Both the position numbers and the translations under genes were made by a program. A DNA stretch of 64,000 bases from Burkholderiales bacterium JOSHI_001. GTDB lineage: Bacteria; Pseudomonadota; Gammaproteobacteria; Burkholderiales; Burkholderiaceae_C. The notes beneath the pieces were generated by a model. It had not been told where the DNA came from. It did not search any database and saw only the letters and a list, made by a program, of their open reading frames with translations. Below, one piece after another: positions 41,536-51,428 of this stretch. Position 1 is the stretch's first letter. The number at the start of each line of letters is the position of its first letter. The stretch spans positions 4,878,096-4,942,095 of the forward strand of contig CM001438.1 in NCBI GenBank assembly GCA_000244995.1, in the 5' to 3' direction.

Positions 41536-42006
41536 ATGGCGCGACACCGCCTCCTCGTCACCCTGTGCGTCGCCCTGTGGGCCGGCGCGGCCCTGCGGCC
41601 GGCCCAGGCGGCCGACGACCCCAGCCCGGCCGGGCGCCCGCGCACCGACCAGTTGGTGGCGGCACGCAAGCTGGTGGCGGCCAAGCAATGGCCGCAGGCC
41701 CTGGACGAGTTGAAGCGCAACACCGACGCCGGCAACGCCGACTGGAACAACCTGATGGGCTTCGTGTTGCGCAAGAACACGCCACCCGACCTGGCACGGG
41801 CCGAAGTGCACTACGACGCCGCGCTGCGGCTGGAGCCTTTGCACCGCGGCGCACTGGAGTATTCGGGCGAGCTGTACCTGCTGCGCGGCGACCTGGCGCG
41901 CGCTGAAAAGCGACTGCGCGAGCTGGAAACCGCCTGCCCGCAGGGCTGCCGAGAACACGGCGACCTGCAGGAGGCCGTCGACCGCTACAAGGCCGGGAAA
42001 CGTTAG
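41536..42006 (+). CDS. Secreted TPR-like protein
   Basis: The 156-residue protein from ATG 41536 (GGAG nine bases upstream) has a signal peptide ending near RPAQA (about 25). Helical repeats of TPR type follow: LVAARKLVAAKQWPQALDEL, ARAEVHYDAALRLEP, and GALEYSGELYLLRGDLARAEKRL. A C-terminal pair of Cys (ETACPQGC) could form a disulfide. It is probably a periplasmic interaction protein, exact role unknown. Confidence 0.75.
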   Translation: MARHRLLVTLCVALWAGAALRPAQAADDPSPAGRPRTDQLVAARKLVAAKQWPQALDELKRNTDAGNADWNNLMGFVLRKNTPPDLARAEVHYDAALRLEPLHRGALEYSGELYLLRGDLARAEKRLRELETACPQGCREHGDLQEAVDRYKAGKR

Positions 42007-42015
42007 CCCCCAGGC

Positions 42016-42083
42016 CGACGAAATACGTCGTCCGCCCCCCCGAGGGGGATGGGTCAACTTGGGGCGGCCCGGCGTTGACCCAT
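42016..42083. repeat. Compound palindromic repeat between convergent genes
   Basis: Three hairpins follow in a row: CGACG-AAATA-CGTCG (42016-42030), CCCCC-CCGA-GGGGG (about 42035-42048), and a perfect 10-bp stem ATGGGTCAAC/GTTGACCCAT (42049-42058 with 42074-42083, 15-base loop). It lies between two convergent stops and shares its C-run/G-run core with the repeat at 33580-33650. It may act as a terminator on both strands. Confidence 0.6.
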
Positions 42084-42111
42084 CCGCGCTGACACCGTCC
42101 AGGGGCCAACG

Positions 42112-42975
42112 CTAGGCCAGGCCCAGCAAGCGCTTGGCGTTTTCCTTCAGGATCAGCGGCTTCACCTTGTCCTTGAATCCGGCATCGTCGAAATCGGCCA
42201 TCCAGCGCTCGGGCGTGATCAAGGGGTAGTCGCTGCCAAAGAGCATGCGGTCCTTCAGCAGCGTGTTGGCGTACTGCACCAGTTGCGCCGGGAAGTACTT
42301 GGGGCTCCAGCCGGAGAGATCAATCCACACATTGGGCTTGTGCAGCGCCAGGCTCAGCGCCTCGTCCTGCCAGGGCCAGCTGGGGTGGGCGATGACGATC
42401 TGGATGTCGGGGAAGTCAATCGCCACGTCCTCCAGCAGCATGGGGTTGCTGTTCTGCAGCCGCAGGCCTCCACCGCAACGCATGCCGCTGCCGATGCCCG
42501 AATGCCCGCTGTGGAAGATGGCCGGCAGCTTGTGCTCGGCAATCACTTCATACAGCGGCCAGGCCATCTTGTCGTAGGGCAGGAAGCCCTGCACCGTGGG
42601 GTGGAACTTGAAGCCCTTCACACCGTGCTCTTCAATAAGCCGGCGCGCTTCGCGTGCGCCCATCTTGCCCTTGTGCGGGTCGATGCTGGCGAACGCGATC
42701 ATCATGTCGGCGTTCTTCTGCGCCGCTTCGCAGATTTCTTCGTTCGGAATGCGGCGCCGTCCCAGCTGGCTTTCGCTGTCCACGGTGAACATCACCAGGC
42801 CGATTTTCTTCTCGCGGTAGTAGGCCACCGTCTCGTCGATGGTGGGCCGGCGGTTGCTGCCGAAGTACTTGTCGGCCGCGCGGTCGTATTCTTCGCCGTA
42901 GGGGTCGAAGGGGTTGCGGCAGCTCACCTCGGCATGGGTGTGGATGTCAATGGCGATCAGGTCCTGGGCGTTCAT
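42112..42975 (-). CDS. Amidohydrolase-2 family metal-dependent hydrolase
   Basis: The 287-residue TIM-barrel protein has the metal-binding HxH motif at His12 and His14 (DIHTHAE), FKFHPTVQGF, HSGHSG, HPSWPWQDEAL and the closing GSDYP with the catalytic Asp. This pattern belongs to the ACMSD-like amidohydrolase family, which includes decarboxylases of aromatic acids as well as hydrolases, so the reaction cannot be fixed. Its cytoplasmic location is inferred from the lack of a signal peptide. It stands alone, with a compound hairpin after its stop. Confidence 0.85.
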   Translation of the reverse strand: MNAQDLIAIDIHTHAEVSCRNPFDPYGEEYDRAADKYFGSNRRPTIDETVAYYREKKIGLVMFTVDSESQLGRRRIPNEEICEAAQKNADMMIAFASIDPHKGKMGAREARRLIEEHGVKGFKFHPTVQGFLPYDKMAWPLYEVIAEHKLPAIFHSGHSGIGSGMRCGGGLRLQNSNPMLLEDVAIDFPDIQIVIAHPSWPWQDEALSLALHKPNVWIDLSGWSPKYFPAQLVQYANTLLKDRMLFGSDYPLITPERWMADFDDAGFKDKVKPLILKENAKRLLGLA

Positions 42976-43035
42976 GCGCGTCGCTCCATGGGTTCATCGG
43001 GTTCATCAGTACACGGACGATCCTAACCCAGGCTG

Positions 43036-43995
43036 TCAGCGCTGGGGAGGTTCACTGCGGTTCATGCTGGCAAACTGCGCCAACGCCACCCCGGCCAGCG
43101 TGAGTGCGGCGCCGCCCAGCTTCACCAGCGTGAAGCGCTCGCCGGTGGCCCACCAGGCCACCACGCCAGCCACCAGGGGCATCAGGTACTGCAGCGGCGC
43201 GGTGCGGGCGATGCCGCGGCGTTCGTTCACCCAGCCCCACACCAGCCAGCCCAGGAAGGCCGACACCAGCGCCGCCCACAGCAACAGGCCCCAATGCTTC
43301 CACTCCATCTGGGCCCAGGGCGCCACCAGCGCCGCGGGTGTCATGGCCAGCACGACGGGCACGCTGCCGGCCAGGGTGGCGTAGGCCATCACCGCCACGC
43401 CGCCGTGCTTCAGGATCAGCGGCTTGGTCATCACGGTGTAGTAGCTGAAGATGGCCGCGGCGGTCAGCATCATCAGGTCGCCGCCGGTGGCGGCCCATTG
43501 CCGGCCCAGCAGCTTGTCCGACAGGAACACCAGCACCCCGCCGCAGGCCATCGCCACGCCCAGCACCTGGCCGCGCGACAGCCGTTCCAGACCGGCGTGG
43601 TGCAGGATCAGCAGCGTGAACACCGGCCCGCAGGCCATGATCAGCGCACTGGAAAAGGCGGTGGACCAGTGGATGCCGAAAGTCACCATGGTGACGTGCA
43701 CCGAGTGCGCCAGGAAACCCAGGCCGGCCAGGCGAATCATGTCCTCGCGCGGCAGCCAGCGCCAGCGCCCACCGTTCAGGTGCAGCAGCAGCAGGGCCGC
43801 GCAGGCCGGCATCAGCAGGTAGCGCGCGAACAGGAATGCGCCAGGCGGCAGCAGCCCGAACAAGGCCTTCTGCACCGCAAAGTTGGCACCCCACACAGCC
43901 ACCACCAGTAGGCCGGCCGCCAGCGCCAGCGGCTGGCCGTCGGAAGCCGGAACCGGCGCGGCCGTGCTGGAAGTGGGGGTGGGCAGGGACGACAT
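43036..43995 (-). CDS. EamA-family (DMT) transporter
   Basis: The 319-residue protein from ATG 43995 has ten hydrophobic helices in two EamA repeats of five. The first starts LAAGLLVVAVWGANFAVQKAL and the second begins near GDLMMLTAAAIFSYYTVM. DMT proteins of this type export metabolites or amino acids, but the substrate is unknown. The longer open frame upstream to 44253 overlaps the start of the divergent Na/Pi gene and is not coding. A Ser/Thr/Pro-rich tail (1-20) precedes the first helix. Confidence 0.88.
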   Translation of the reverse strand: MSSLPTPTSSTAAPVPASDGQPLALAAGLLVVAVWGANFAVQKALFGLLPPGAFLFARYLLMPACAALLLLHLNGGRWRWLPREDMIRLAGLGFLAHSVHVTMVTFGIHWSTAFSSALIMACGPVFTLLILHHAGLERLSRGQVLGVAMACGGVLVFLSDKLLGRQWAATGGDLMMLTAAAIFSYYTVMTKPLILKHGGVAVMAYATLAGSVPVVLAMTPAALVAPWAQMEWKHWGLLLWAALVSAFLGWLVWGWVNERRGIARTAPLQYLMPLVAGVVAWWATGERFTLVKLGGAALTLAGVALAQFASMNRSEPPQR

Positions 43996-44111
43996 GGGCC
44001 AGCCTGGGAGTGTGCCCCATGGCCAACCGAGGCCGTTTCGGCCGGTGCCGTGTCGCGGTGGTGCCGCGCCAAAATCCCCGCCCGTGAGCCGACAGGGTAA
44101 GCTGCCGCCGC

Positions 44112-45806
44112 GTGATTCATCTGCTGAACTTACTGGCCGCGATCGCCCTGCTGGTGTGGGGCACGCACATCGTGCGCACCGGCATGCTGCGGGTGCTGGG
44201 CGAAAACCTGCGCCACGTGCTGCAGCGCAGTTTCGGCAGCCGCCCGCGGGCACTGGCTGCGGGCCTGGGCGTGACCAGCCTGGTGCAGTCCAGCACGGCC
44301 ACCTGCCTGATCGTTGCCAGTTTCGTCGGCCAGGGCCTGGTGGCCACCGGCCCGGCGCTGGCGGTGATGCTGGGGGCCGACGTGGGCACCGCGCTGATGG
44401 CGGTGGTGTTCTCTTTCGACCTGAGCTGGCTGTCGCCGCTGCTGATCTTCGTAGGCGTGGTGCTGTTCATCTCACGCCAGAACAGCGGCGGCGGGCGCAT
44501 CGGCCGGGTGCTGATCGGCCTGGGGCTGATCACCCTGGCGCTGCAGCTCATCGTGGCGGCCACCCGGCCCATGACCGAAAGCCCGGCGGTGCGCGCCCTG
44601 CTGGTGGCCCTGCCCAGCGAGGTGCTGCTGGACATCCTGGTGGGCGCGGTGTTGTCGGTGCTGTCCTATTCCAGCCTGGCCATCGTGTTGCTGACCGCCG
44701 CGCTGGCGTCCGAAGGCATCCTGCCCACGCAGGTGGCGCTGGGGCTGGTGCTGGGCGCCAACCTGGGCAGCGGCCTGCTGGCCATGCTGGCCACGGCGGG
44801 CGCCGGGCCGGAAGTTCGGCGGCTGCCGGTGGGCAACCTGATCTTCAAGCTGGTGGGCATCAGCCTGGCCATTCCACTGCTGGGCCAGGCGCACATCGGG
44901 CTGCAGCAGTGGGTGGGCGCGGTGCACCAGCAGGTGGTGGTGTTCCACCTGGCCTTCAACGCAGCGCTGGCACTGCTGTTCATCATGTTCACCGGCGTGG
45001 TGGGGGCCTGGGTGGACCAACTGCTGCCCACGCCCGCCAAGCCGAACCACGGCGGGCGCAGCAGCCACCTGGACCCGGTGGCGCTGGCCACGCCATCGCT
45101 GGCCATCAGTTGCGCCGCGCGTGAAGCGCTGCACCAGGCCGACGTGGTGGAAACCATGCTGCGCGGCATCCTGCCGGTGCTGCGCGACAACGACCTGGTG
45201 CTGGCCGAACGCCTGCGCCAGATGGACGACACGGTGGACCACCTGTACAGCAGCATCAAGTTCTACCTGACGCAGATCTCGCGCGAAGCGCTGAGCGAAC
45301 GCGAAAGCCGGCGCTGGACCGACATCGTGTCCTTCACCATCAACATGGAACACATCGGCGACGGCATCGAGCGGGTGCTGATCGACATCGAAGACAAGAA
45401 GATCCGCAAGTCACGCAGCTTCTCCGAGGCCGGCATGGCCGAGGTGGTGCACCTGCACGAGCGCCTGCTGGCCAACCTGCGCCTGGGCATGAGCGTGTTC
45501 CTGGACGGCCACGCCCGGGACGCGCAAAAGCTGCTGGAAGAAAAGGCCCGCTTTCGCGACCTGGAGCATGAATACGCGGCCAACCACATCACCCGGCTGC
45601 AGGACAACTCGGCGCAGAGCATTGAAACCAGCGCGCTGCACCTGGACCTGCTGTCCGAGCTGAAACGCATCAACTCGCACATCTGCTCCATCGCCTACCC
45701 CATCCTGGAAAGCAAGGGCGCCCTGGCCGCCACGCGGCTGCGCCAGTCGCAACTGGGCGAGCTGGACGAAGGGGGCGAACGCCCGCGCGGTTCAGCCCCT
45801 TGGTGA
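44112..45806 (+). CDS. Na+/phosphate cotransporter family protein with a PhoU-like domain
   Basis: The 564-residue protein starts at GTG 44112. Two Na/Pi cotransporter repeats contain the QSS signature (SLVQSSTATCLI at about 56-67 and VLSYSSLAIVLL at about 182-193), among about eight helices. Residues about 340-545 are a helical PhoU-like domain (VVETMLRGILPVLRDNDL onward). YjbB-type proteins of this form move phosphate, mostly outward, without the Pst system. The next gene overlaps its stop (GTGA). Confidence 0.9.
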   Translation: MIHLLNLLAAIALLVWGTHIVRTGMLRVLGENLRHVLQRSFGSRPRALAAGLGVTSLVQSSTATCLIVASFVGQGLVATGPALAVMLGADVGTALMAVVFSFDLSWLSPLLIFVGVVLFISRQNSGGGRIGRVLIGLGLITLALQLIVAATRPMTESPAVRALLVALPSEVLLDILVGAVLSVLSYSSLAIVLLTAALASEGILPTQVALGLVLGANLGSGLLAMLATAGAGPEVRRLPVGNLIFKLVGISLAIPLLGQAHIGLQQWVGAVHQQVVVFHLAFNAALALLFIMFTGVVGAWVDQLLPTPAKPNHGGRSSHLDPVALATPSLAISCAAREALHQADVVETMLRGILPVLRDNDLVLAERLRQMDDTVDHLYSSIKFYLTQISREALSERESRRWTDIVSFTINMEHIGDGIERVLIDIEDKKIRKSRSFSEAGMAEVVHLHERLLANLRLGMSVFLDGHARDAQKLLEEKARFRDLEHEYAANHITRLQDNSAQSIETSALHLDLLSELKRINSHICSIAYPILESKGALAATRLRQSQLGELDEGGERPRGSAPW

Positions 45807-46687
45807 CGCCCGCACTCAGCGTCAGTTGGCCGGTGGTGGCCGCGGTGCTGCTGGGCGCATTGCTGCACGCCGGCTGGAATGCGCTGGTGAAAAGCAGCGG
45901 CGACAAGGCCCTGGACACCGCCCTGGTGCATGTGATGGGTTCGGTGGTGGCCCTGCCGCTGCTGGCGCTGGTGGGGCTGCCAGGCCCGGCCGGCCTGCCC
46001 TTCATCGCTGCTTCTCTGGTGGTGCACATCGGCTACTACATCGCACTGGCGGGCGCCTATGAGCACGGCGACCTGGGCCTGACCTACCCCATCATGCGCG
46101 GCTTTGCGCCGCTGCTGGTGGCGCTGGGCAGCGGCCACCTGCTGGGCGAAGCGCCCAGCCTGGCCAGCTGGTTGGGCGTGCTGGGCATCACCTGCGGCGT
46201 GGCGCTGGTGGGCCTGGCCCACACCGGGCAGGCGCTGCACCACCGCAAGGCCCTGGCCTTTGCCTTTGCCAACGCCGGCATCATCGCCGTCTACACCGTG
46301 GTGGACGGCCTGGGCGTGCGCACCGAGGTGGCCGCGGGCGGCCATGCGCTGCGCTACGTGTTGCTGCTGTTCGTGCTGGACGGGGTGATGTACCCCAGCC
46401 TGGTGTGGCTGCGGCGAGGGGTCGCTGGGCGCGCCCACATCCTGGCCTACGCGCGCACGCGCTGGCCGCTGGCCGCGCTGGGCGGCAGCGCGTCAATCGG
46501 CTCCTACGCCATCGCCTTGTGGGCCATGACCCGCGCCCCGGTGGCCAGCGTGGCCGCGCTGCGCGAGACCTCGGTGCTGTTCGCCGCACTGCTGGGCAGG
46601 GTGCTGCTGAAAGAGAGATTCGGCCCGCAGCGCGCCATCGGCACCGGGGTCATCGTGCTGGGGGTGATGGCCTTGCGGCTGGGCTAG
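45803..46687 (+). CDS. EamA-family (DMT) transporter
   Basis: The 294-residue protein from GTG 45803 overlaps the Na/Pi gene stop by four bases, so the two are co-translated. It has ten hydrophobic helices. Segments such as LHAGWNALVKSSGDKALDT and GLTYPIMRGFAPLL are typical of EamA proteins related to multidrug/4-amino-4-deoxy-arabinose-type exporters. Substrate unknown. The tRNA gene follows on the other strand 22 bases later. Confidence 0.87.
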   Translation: MTPALSVSWPVVAAVLLGALLHAGWNALVKSSGDKALDTALVHVMGSVVALPLLALVGLPGPAGLPFIAASLVVHIGYYIALAGAYEHGDLGLTYPIMRGFAPLLVALGSGHLLGEAPSLASWLGVLGITCGVALVGLAHTGQALHHRKALAFAFANAGIIAVYTVVDGLGVRTEVAAGGHALRYVLLLFVLDGVMYPSLVWLRRGVAGRAHILAYARTRWPLAALGGSASIGSYAIALWAMTRAPVASVAALRETSVLFAALLGRVLLKERFGPQRAIGTGVIVLGVMALRLG

Positions 46688-46709
46688 CGCCGGGCAGCGC
46701 GGGTGAATC

Positions 46710-46786
46710 TGGTAGGCCGTGTTGGACTTGAACCAACGACCAAAGGATTATGAGTCCTCTGCTCTGACCAACTGAGCTAACGGCCC
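46710..46786 (-). tRNA. tRNA with CAU anticodon, best read as tRNA-Ile2 (lysidine type)
   Basis: The 77-base cloverleaf includes an encoded CCA. The anticodon loop is CTCATAA (CAU). The acceptor stem runs G-U, G-C, G-C, C-G, C-G, G-C, U-A. The pairs C4-G69 and C5-G68 are the determinants used by TilS to make lysidine-34 on tRNA-Ile2, whereas E. coli elongator tRNA-Met has U4-A69 and A5-U68. The T arm (GGTCGTTGGTTCAAGTCC) also resembles tRNA-Ile2. An elongator tRNA-Met is the alternative. Confidence 0.85.
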
Positions 46787-46822
46787 GCAAGCGCGCGATT
46801 GTAGGAGTGGCGCGCGCACCGC

Positions 46823-47860
46823 CTATTTCTGCGACAGCGCGTTGCTCACCAGCCGCGCCGTGATGTCCACCAGCTGGATCATGCGGTCGTAAGGCATGCG
46901 CGTGGGCCCGATCACGCCCAGGGTGCCCACCACGCGCCCGTCCAGTTCGTAGGGGGCGCTCACCACGCTGAGCTCTTGCACCGGCAGCATGCCGCTCTCG
47001 CCGCCGATGTAAATGCGCACCCCGTCGGCGCGGCTGGAACTTTCCAGCAGGCGCATCAGTTCGGTCTTCTGCTCGAACAGGTCGAACATCTTGCGCATCG
47101 AACCCATGTCGTTGCCGAAGTCCTGCACGCCCAGCAGATTGCGCTCACCCGAGACCACCACCTGGTCGGCACTTTCCGAAATGGCGTCGCTACCCGCCTG
47201 CACAGCAGCCTGCATCAGCTGGGCGATCTCGCCGCGCAGCGCGTCGATTTCATGGCGCAGGCGTTCGCGCACTTCTTCCAGCGTCAGGCCGGCGTAGTGG
47301 GCGTTGATGTAGTTGGTGGCCTCCACCAGTTCGGCCTGGCTGTGGTCGCGCTGGGTGAAGAGCACGCGGTTCTGCACGTCGCCGTCGGGCGACACCAGGA
47401 TGACCAGCACGCGCCGCTCGCCCAGGCGCAGGAACTCCAGGTGGCGGAACACGCTGGGCCGCTTGGGCGCGGTGACCACGCCGACGAACTGGCTCAAGCT
47501 GGACAGCAGGCTGGCTGCCTGGGCGATGACGCGCTGCGGCTGGTCGGGCTGCAGGCGTTCGCCCGCGCTGGCCAGGTCGGGCGGCGCATGCTCCAGGTCC
47601 AGGGGCTGCGCGGTGAGCATGGTGTCCACGAACAGGCGGTAGCCGCGCGGCGTGGGAATGCGCCCGGCGCTGGTGTGCGGGCTGGCAATCAGGCCCAGTT
47701 CTTCCAGGTCCGCCATCACGTTGCGGATGGTGGCGGCCGACAGCTCCAGCCCCGATGCGCGCGACAGCGTGCGCGATCCCACCGGCTGGCCGTCAGCGAT
47801 GTAGCGCTCCACCAGGGTCTTCAGCAGCGTGCGCGAGCGGTCGTCCAGCATGGTTTTCAT
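46823..47860 (-). CDS. hrcA: Heat-inducible transcription repressor HrcA
   Basis: HrcA represses chaperone genes by binding CIRCE elements and is released on heat shock. The 345-residue protein has an N-terminal winged helix ([18 protein letters not shown] and [18 protein letters not shown]) and the HrcA C-terminal domain ending [15 protein letters not shown]. It diverges from nadK. No CIRCE repeat is seen in the 74 bases between the two starts, so hrcA does not appear autoregulated here. Confidence 0.96.
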   Translation of the reverse strand: MKTMLDDRSRTLLKTLVERYIADGQPVGSRTLSRASGLELSAATIRNVMADLEELGLIASPHTSAGRIPTPRGYRLFVDTMLTAQPLDLEHAPPDLASAGERLQPDQPQRVIAQAASLLSSLSQFVGVVTAPKRPSVFRHLEFLRLGERRVLVILVSPDGDVQNRVLFTQRDHSQAELVEATNYINAHYAGLTLEEVRERLRHEIDALRGEIAQLMQAAVQAGSDAISESADQVVVSGERNLLGVQDFGNDMGSMRKMFDLFEQKTELMRLLESSSRADGVRIYIGGESGMLPVQELSVVSAPYELDGRVVGTLGVIGPTRMPYDRMIQLVDITARLVSNALSQK

Positions 47861-47915
47861 TGTACGGACGGGCCCGCCCCAGCGGGGCCACTCATGCGCG
47901 TGGGCAAACCCCCTG

Positions 47916-47924
47916 TGGTGTAAT
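47916..47924 (+). promoter_or_regulatory. Extended -10 promoter for nadK
   Basis: TGGTGTAAT at 47916-47924 is a TGn-extended -10 with five of six consensus bases. No -35 is evident. Transcription would start around 47931, only about four bases before the nadK ATG, and there is no Shine-Dalgarno sequence, so nadK mRNA may be leaderless. Confidence 0.4.
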
Positions 47925-47934
47925 CCCGCGCACC

Positions 47935-48810
47935 ATGGGCATCCGTTTCCGTCACGCCGCGCTGGTGGGCAAGTACCAGGCCGATGGCATCCGGCCGGTG
48001 CTGCTGGAAGTGGCGCATTTCCTGGCCCGCCAGGGGCTGGAGGTGTCGCTGGAAGCGCAGACCGCGCTGGCCGCTGGCATCACCGACCACGGCGCGCTGT
48101 CGCCCGATGAAATCGGCGCGCAGTGCGACATCGCCGTGGTCATGGGCGGCGACGGCACCATGCTGGGCATCGCCCGCGAGCTGGCGCGCCACAACGTGCC
48201 GCTGGTGGGCATCAACCAGGGGCGCCTGGGCTTCATCACCGACATCCCGCTGGGCCAGTACCAGGAGGTGCTGCCGCCCATCATCAACGGCCATTACGTC
48301 GAAGAGCACCGCGCCATGCTGGAGTCCGAGGTCTGGCGCGACGACGAGCGCATCTTCGAAGGCCTGTCGATGAACGATGTGGTGGTCAGCCGCGGCGCCA
48401 CCGCCGCCATGGTGGAACTGCGCGTGGACATCGACGACGAGTTCGTCGCCAACCTGCGCGCCGACGGCTTGATTGTGGCGTCGCCCACCGGTTCCACCGC
48501 CTACGCCCTGAGCGCTGGCGGGCCGCTGCTGCACCCCGGCATTGCGGGTTGGGTGCTGGTGCCGATCGCGTCGCACACCCTGTCCAACCGCCCCATCGTC
48601 CTGCCCGACTCAGGCCAGGTGCGCATCACCATCGTGGCCGGACGCGACGCGTCGGCCAACTTCGACATGCAAAGCCTGGCCAGCCTGCTGCACGGCGACC
48701 AGATCCGCGTGCGCCGCTCGCCGCACAAGGTGCGCTTCCTGCACCCGCATGGCTGGAGCTACTACGCCACTTTGCGTCGCAAGCTGCGCTGGTACGAAGG
48801 TGTGGTCTAA
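47935..48810 (+). CDS. nadK: NAD kinase
   Basis: NadK phosphorylates NAD to NADP, the only known route to NADP in most bacteria. The 291-residue protein from ATG 47935 ([15 protein letters not shown]) has the GGDGTML motif at 71-77, MNDVVVSRG, and [15 protein letters not shown]. The longer frame from 47755 lies over hrcA and is rejected. recN starts directly after its stop codon, the common nadK-recN pair. Confidence 0.96.
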   Translation: MGIRFRHAALVGKYQADGIRPVLLEVAHFLARQGLEVSLEAQTALAAGITDHGALSPDEIGAQCDIAVVMGGDGTMLGIARELARHNVPLVGINQGRLGFITDIPLGQYQEVLPPIINGHYVEEHRAMLESEVWRDDERIFEGLSMNDVVVSRGATAAMVELRVDIDDEFVANLRADGLIVASPTGSTAYALSAGGPLLHPGIAGWVLVPIASHTLSNRPIVLPDSGQVRITIVAGRDASANFDMQSLASLLHGDQIRVRRSPHKVRFLHPHGWSYYATLRRKLRWYEGVV

Positions 48811-50514
48811 ATGTTGAGGCGCCTGGCCCTGCGCGATTTCGTCATCGTGCCCGCGCTGGAACTGGACTTCGACGCCGGCTTTTCGGTGCTGACCGGCGAG
48901 ACCGGCGCCGGCAAGTCCATCCTGATCGACGCGCTGCAATTGGCCCTGGGCCACCGGGGTGATGCCGGCGTGGTGCGCGAAGGTGCGGCGCGCGCCGAGG
49001 TCAGCGCCGAGTTCGACACGCCCGAATCGCTGCGGCCCTGGCTGGACGAAGCGGGCTTCGACCCGGGCGACACCCTGCTGCTGCGCCGCAGCATCGACGC
49101 CCAAGGCAAGAGCCGCGCCTGGGTGAACGGCAGCCCGGCCACCATCACCCAGCTGCGCGAAGCGGCCGACGCCCTGCTGGACATCCATGGCCAGCATGCC
49201 TGGCAAAGCCTCACCCGCCCGGTGGCGGTGCGCGCGCTGCTGGATGCGCAGGCCGGCGTGCAAGGTGCCGAGATGGCCGCACGCTTCGCGGCCTGGAAGC
49301 AAGCCGCCGACGCGCTGGAGCGCGCCCGCGAACGCAGCGACGAGATCGTGGCCGAGCGCGAACGCCTGGCATGGACCCTGACCGAGCTGGACCGCCTGGC
49401 CCCGGGGGACGCCGAATGGCCCGAGCTGAACGCCGAGCACCAGCGCCTGGCCCACGCCCAGGCCCTGCTGGACGGCGCCCAGGCCGCGCTGGCCGCGCTG
49501 AGCGAAGGCGAGCCCAGCGCGCAAGGCCTGGCGCAGCGCGCGCTGGACGCGATTGCCGACGTGTCGGCCTACGATGAACGCCTGGGCAGCCTGGTCGACG
49601 TGCTGCAAGGCGCCATCGCCCAGCTCGACGACGCCGCGCACACCCTGAACCACTACCTGGGCCATGCCGAGCTGGACCCGCAGCGCCTGGGCGAGCTGGA
49701 CGCCCGCCTGGCGGCCTGGATGGGCCAGGCACGCCGCCTGCGCAAGCCCCCGGAAGAACTGCCCGCGCTGCGCACCCAGATGCAGCAGCAATTGAAAGAC
49801 CTGGACGCCGCCACCGACCTGGAACGGCTGGAACAGGCCTTGGCGCAGGCCGAACGGCACTGGCGCGACGAGGCGCTGCGCGTGTCCGCCGCGCGGCGCC
49901 GGGCGGCGGGGCCCTTGGCCGCCTCGGTCACCACGGCGATGCAGCAGCTGGGCATGGCTGGCGGGCGCTTCGACGTGGCCTTCCAGCCCCAGGACAAACC
50001 GCAGGCCTTCGGCCTGGAGAGTGCTGAATTGCTGGTGGCCGGCCACGCCGGCAGCACGCCGCGGCCGCTGGCCAAGGTGGCCTCGGGCGGCGAACTCTCG
50101 CGCCTGGCGCTGGCCATCGCGGTCACCACCGCCGCGGCGCAGCAGGCTTTGGGGCAGGCCGCGCCCACCCTCATTTTCGACGAGATCGACGCTGGCATCG
50201 GCGGCGCGGTGGGCGACACCGTGGGCGCGCTGATGAAGCAGCTGGGCGCCAGCGCGCAGGTGCTGGCGGTCACCCACCTGGCCCAGGTGGCGGCCTGCGG
50301 CGACCACCATTTCGTCGTGGCCAAGTCGGCCGAAGGCGGCGCCGCGCGCAGCCAGGTGCGGCCGGTCAGCGGCGAAGCCCGCGTGGCCGAGGTGGCGCGC
50401 ATGCTGGGCGGCGAAAAGCTGTCCGGCACCGCGCATGCCCAGGCCATGCTGGAACAAGGCGCGGCGGCGGCGGCGCCGGCCCCCGCGCCGCGCAAACGCA
50501 GCAGCAAGGCATGA
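48811..50514 (+). CDS. recN: DNA repair protein RecN
   Basis: RecN is an SMC-like ATPase needed for repair of double-strand breaks. The 567-residue protein has Walker A GETGAGKS at 29-36, two coiled-coil arms (about 160-220 and 300-370), the signature [14 protein letters not shown], and Walker [15 protein letters not shown]. The ATG follows the nadK TAA with no spacer. The C-terminal 20 residues are Ala/Pro-rich and end in a basic stretch. Confidence 0.95.
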   Translation: MLRRLALRDFVIVPALELDFDAGFSVLTGETGAGKSILIDALQLALGHRGDAGVVREGAARAEVSAEFDTPESLRPWLDEAGFDPGDTLLLRRSIDAQGKSRAWVNGSPATITQLREAADALLDIHGQHAWQSLTRPVAVRALLDAQAGVQGAEMAARFAAWKQAADALERARERSDEIVAERERLAWTLTELDRLAPGDAEWPELNAEHQRLAHAQALLDGAQAALAALSEGEPSAQGLAQRALDAIADVSAYDERLGSLVDVLQGAIAQLDDAAHTLNHYLGHAELDPQRLGELDARLAAWMGQARRLRKPPEELPALRTQMQQQLKDLDAATDLERLEQALAQAERHWRDEALRVSAARRRAAGPLAASVTTAMQQLGMAGGRFDVAFQPQDKPQAFGLESAELLVAGHAGSTPRPLAKVASGGELSRLALAIAVTTAAAQQALGQAAPTLIFDEIDAGIGGAVGDTVGALMKQLGASAQVLAVTHLAQVAACGDHHFVVAKSAEGGAARSQVRPVSGEARVAEVARMLGGEKLSGTAHAQAMLEQGAAAAAPAPAPRKRSSKA

Positions 50515-51428
50515 GAAAAACCCAGGCCGAAGCCGAAGACGCGGCCCGCAGCGCCGCGAACGGGCGCGAGGTGGTGTTCATCACCGGCATTTCGGGCTCG
50601 GGCAAGAGCGTGGCGCTGCATGCGCTGGAAGACGCCGGCTACTTCTGCGTGGACAACCTGCCGCCCGAGCTGCTGCGCGACTTCATCCGCCTGGAGCACG
50701 AGCGCTACACCGACCGCGTGGCCATCGCGGTGGACGTGCGCACCGCACGGTCCTTGCCGTCCCTGGTGCCGCTGCTGGACGAACTGCGCAGCGAAGGCGT
50801 GTCCATCCTCAGCCTGTTCCTGGACGCCAGCACCGACACCCTGGTGCGGCGCTTTTCCGAAACCCGGCGCCCGCACCCGCTGGCCAACGCGGCCGAAACC
50901 GGCGACGCCCAGCGCGCGCTGGTGGAAGCCATCGAGCTGGAACGCCTGCTGCTGGCCGAGTTGCGCGAGGTGTCCACCGTCATCGACACCAGCCAGCTGC
51001 GCCCGGCCCAGCTGCGCGGTCGCATCCGCGACCTGGTGGACGCGCGCCACAGCTCGCTCACGCTGGTGTTCGAAAGCTTCGCCTTCAAGTACGGCGTGCC
51101 GCTGGACGCCGACTATGTGTTCGACGTGCGCATCCTGCCCAACCCCTACTACATCCGCGAGCTGCGCCCGCTGAACGGCTGCGACGCGCCGGTGGCCGAG
51201 TACCTGGCCGCGCAGCCCGAGGCCATGGACATGCTGGCGCACATTGAAACCTTTCTGCGCCGCTGGATCCCGGCCTTCGAGGCCGACCTGCGCAGCTACC
51301 TCACGGTGGCCATCGGCTGCACTGGTGGCCAGCACCGGTCGGTGTACATCGCCGAACGCCTGGCCGAACGTTTTGCCGACCGTGGTGCCACCCTGGTGCG
51401 GCACCGCGAGATGGACGTCAACGATTGA
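50511..51428 (+). CDS. rapZ: RNase adapter protein RapZ
   Basis: The 305-residue protein has an N-terminal P-loop (GISGSGKS at 26-33), the Walker B-like VDVRTA region, and a C-terminal domain with the [10 protein letters not shown] and [19 protein letters not shown] motifs. RapZ in enterobacteria binds GlcN6P and guides RNase E to the GlmZ sRNA; RapZ outside that group also binds nucleotides and cell-wall precursors. Here it overlaps recN by four bases and lies away from the usual ptsN/hprK context, so its local role is open. Confidence 0.92.
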   Translation: MRKTQAEAEDAARSAANGREVVFITGISGSGKSVALHALEDAGYFCVDNLPPELLRDFIRLEHERYTDRVAIAVDVRTARSLPSLVPLLDELRSEGVSILSLFLDASTDTLVRRFSETRRPHPLANAAETGDAQRALVEAIELERLLLAELREVSTVIDTSQLRPAQLRGRIRDLVDARHSSLTLVFESFAFKYGVPLDADYVFDVRILPNPYYIRELRPLNGCDAPVAEYLAAQPEAMDMLAHIETFLRRWIPAFEADLRSYLTVAIGCTGGQHRSVYIAERLAERFADRGATLVRHREMDVND

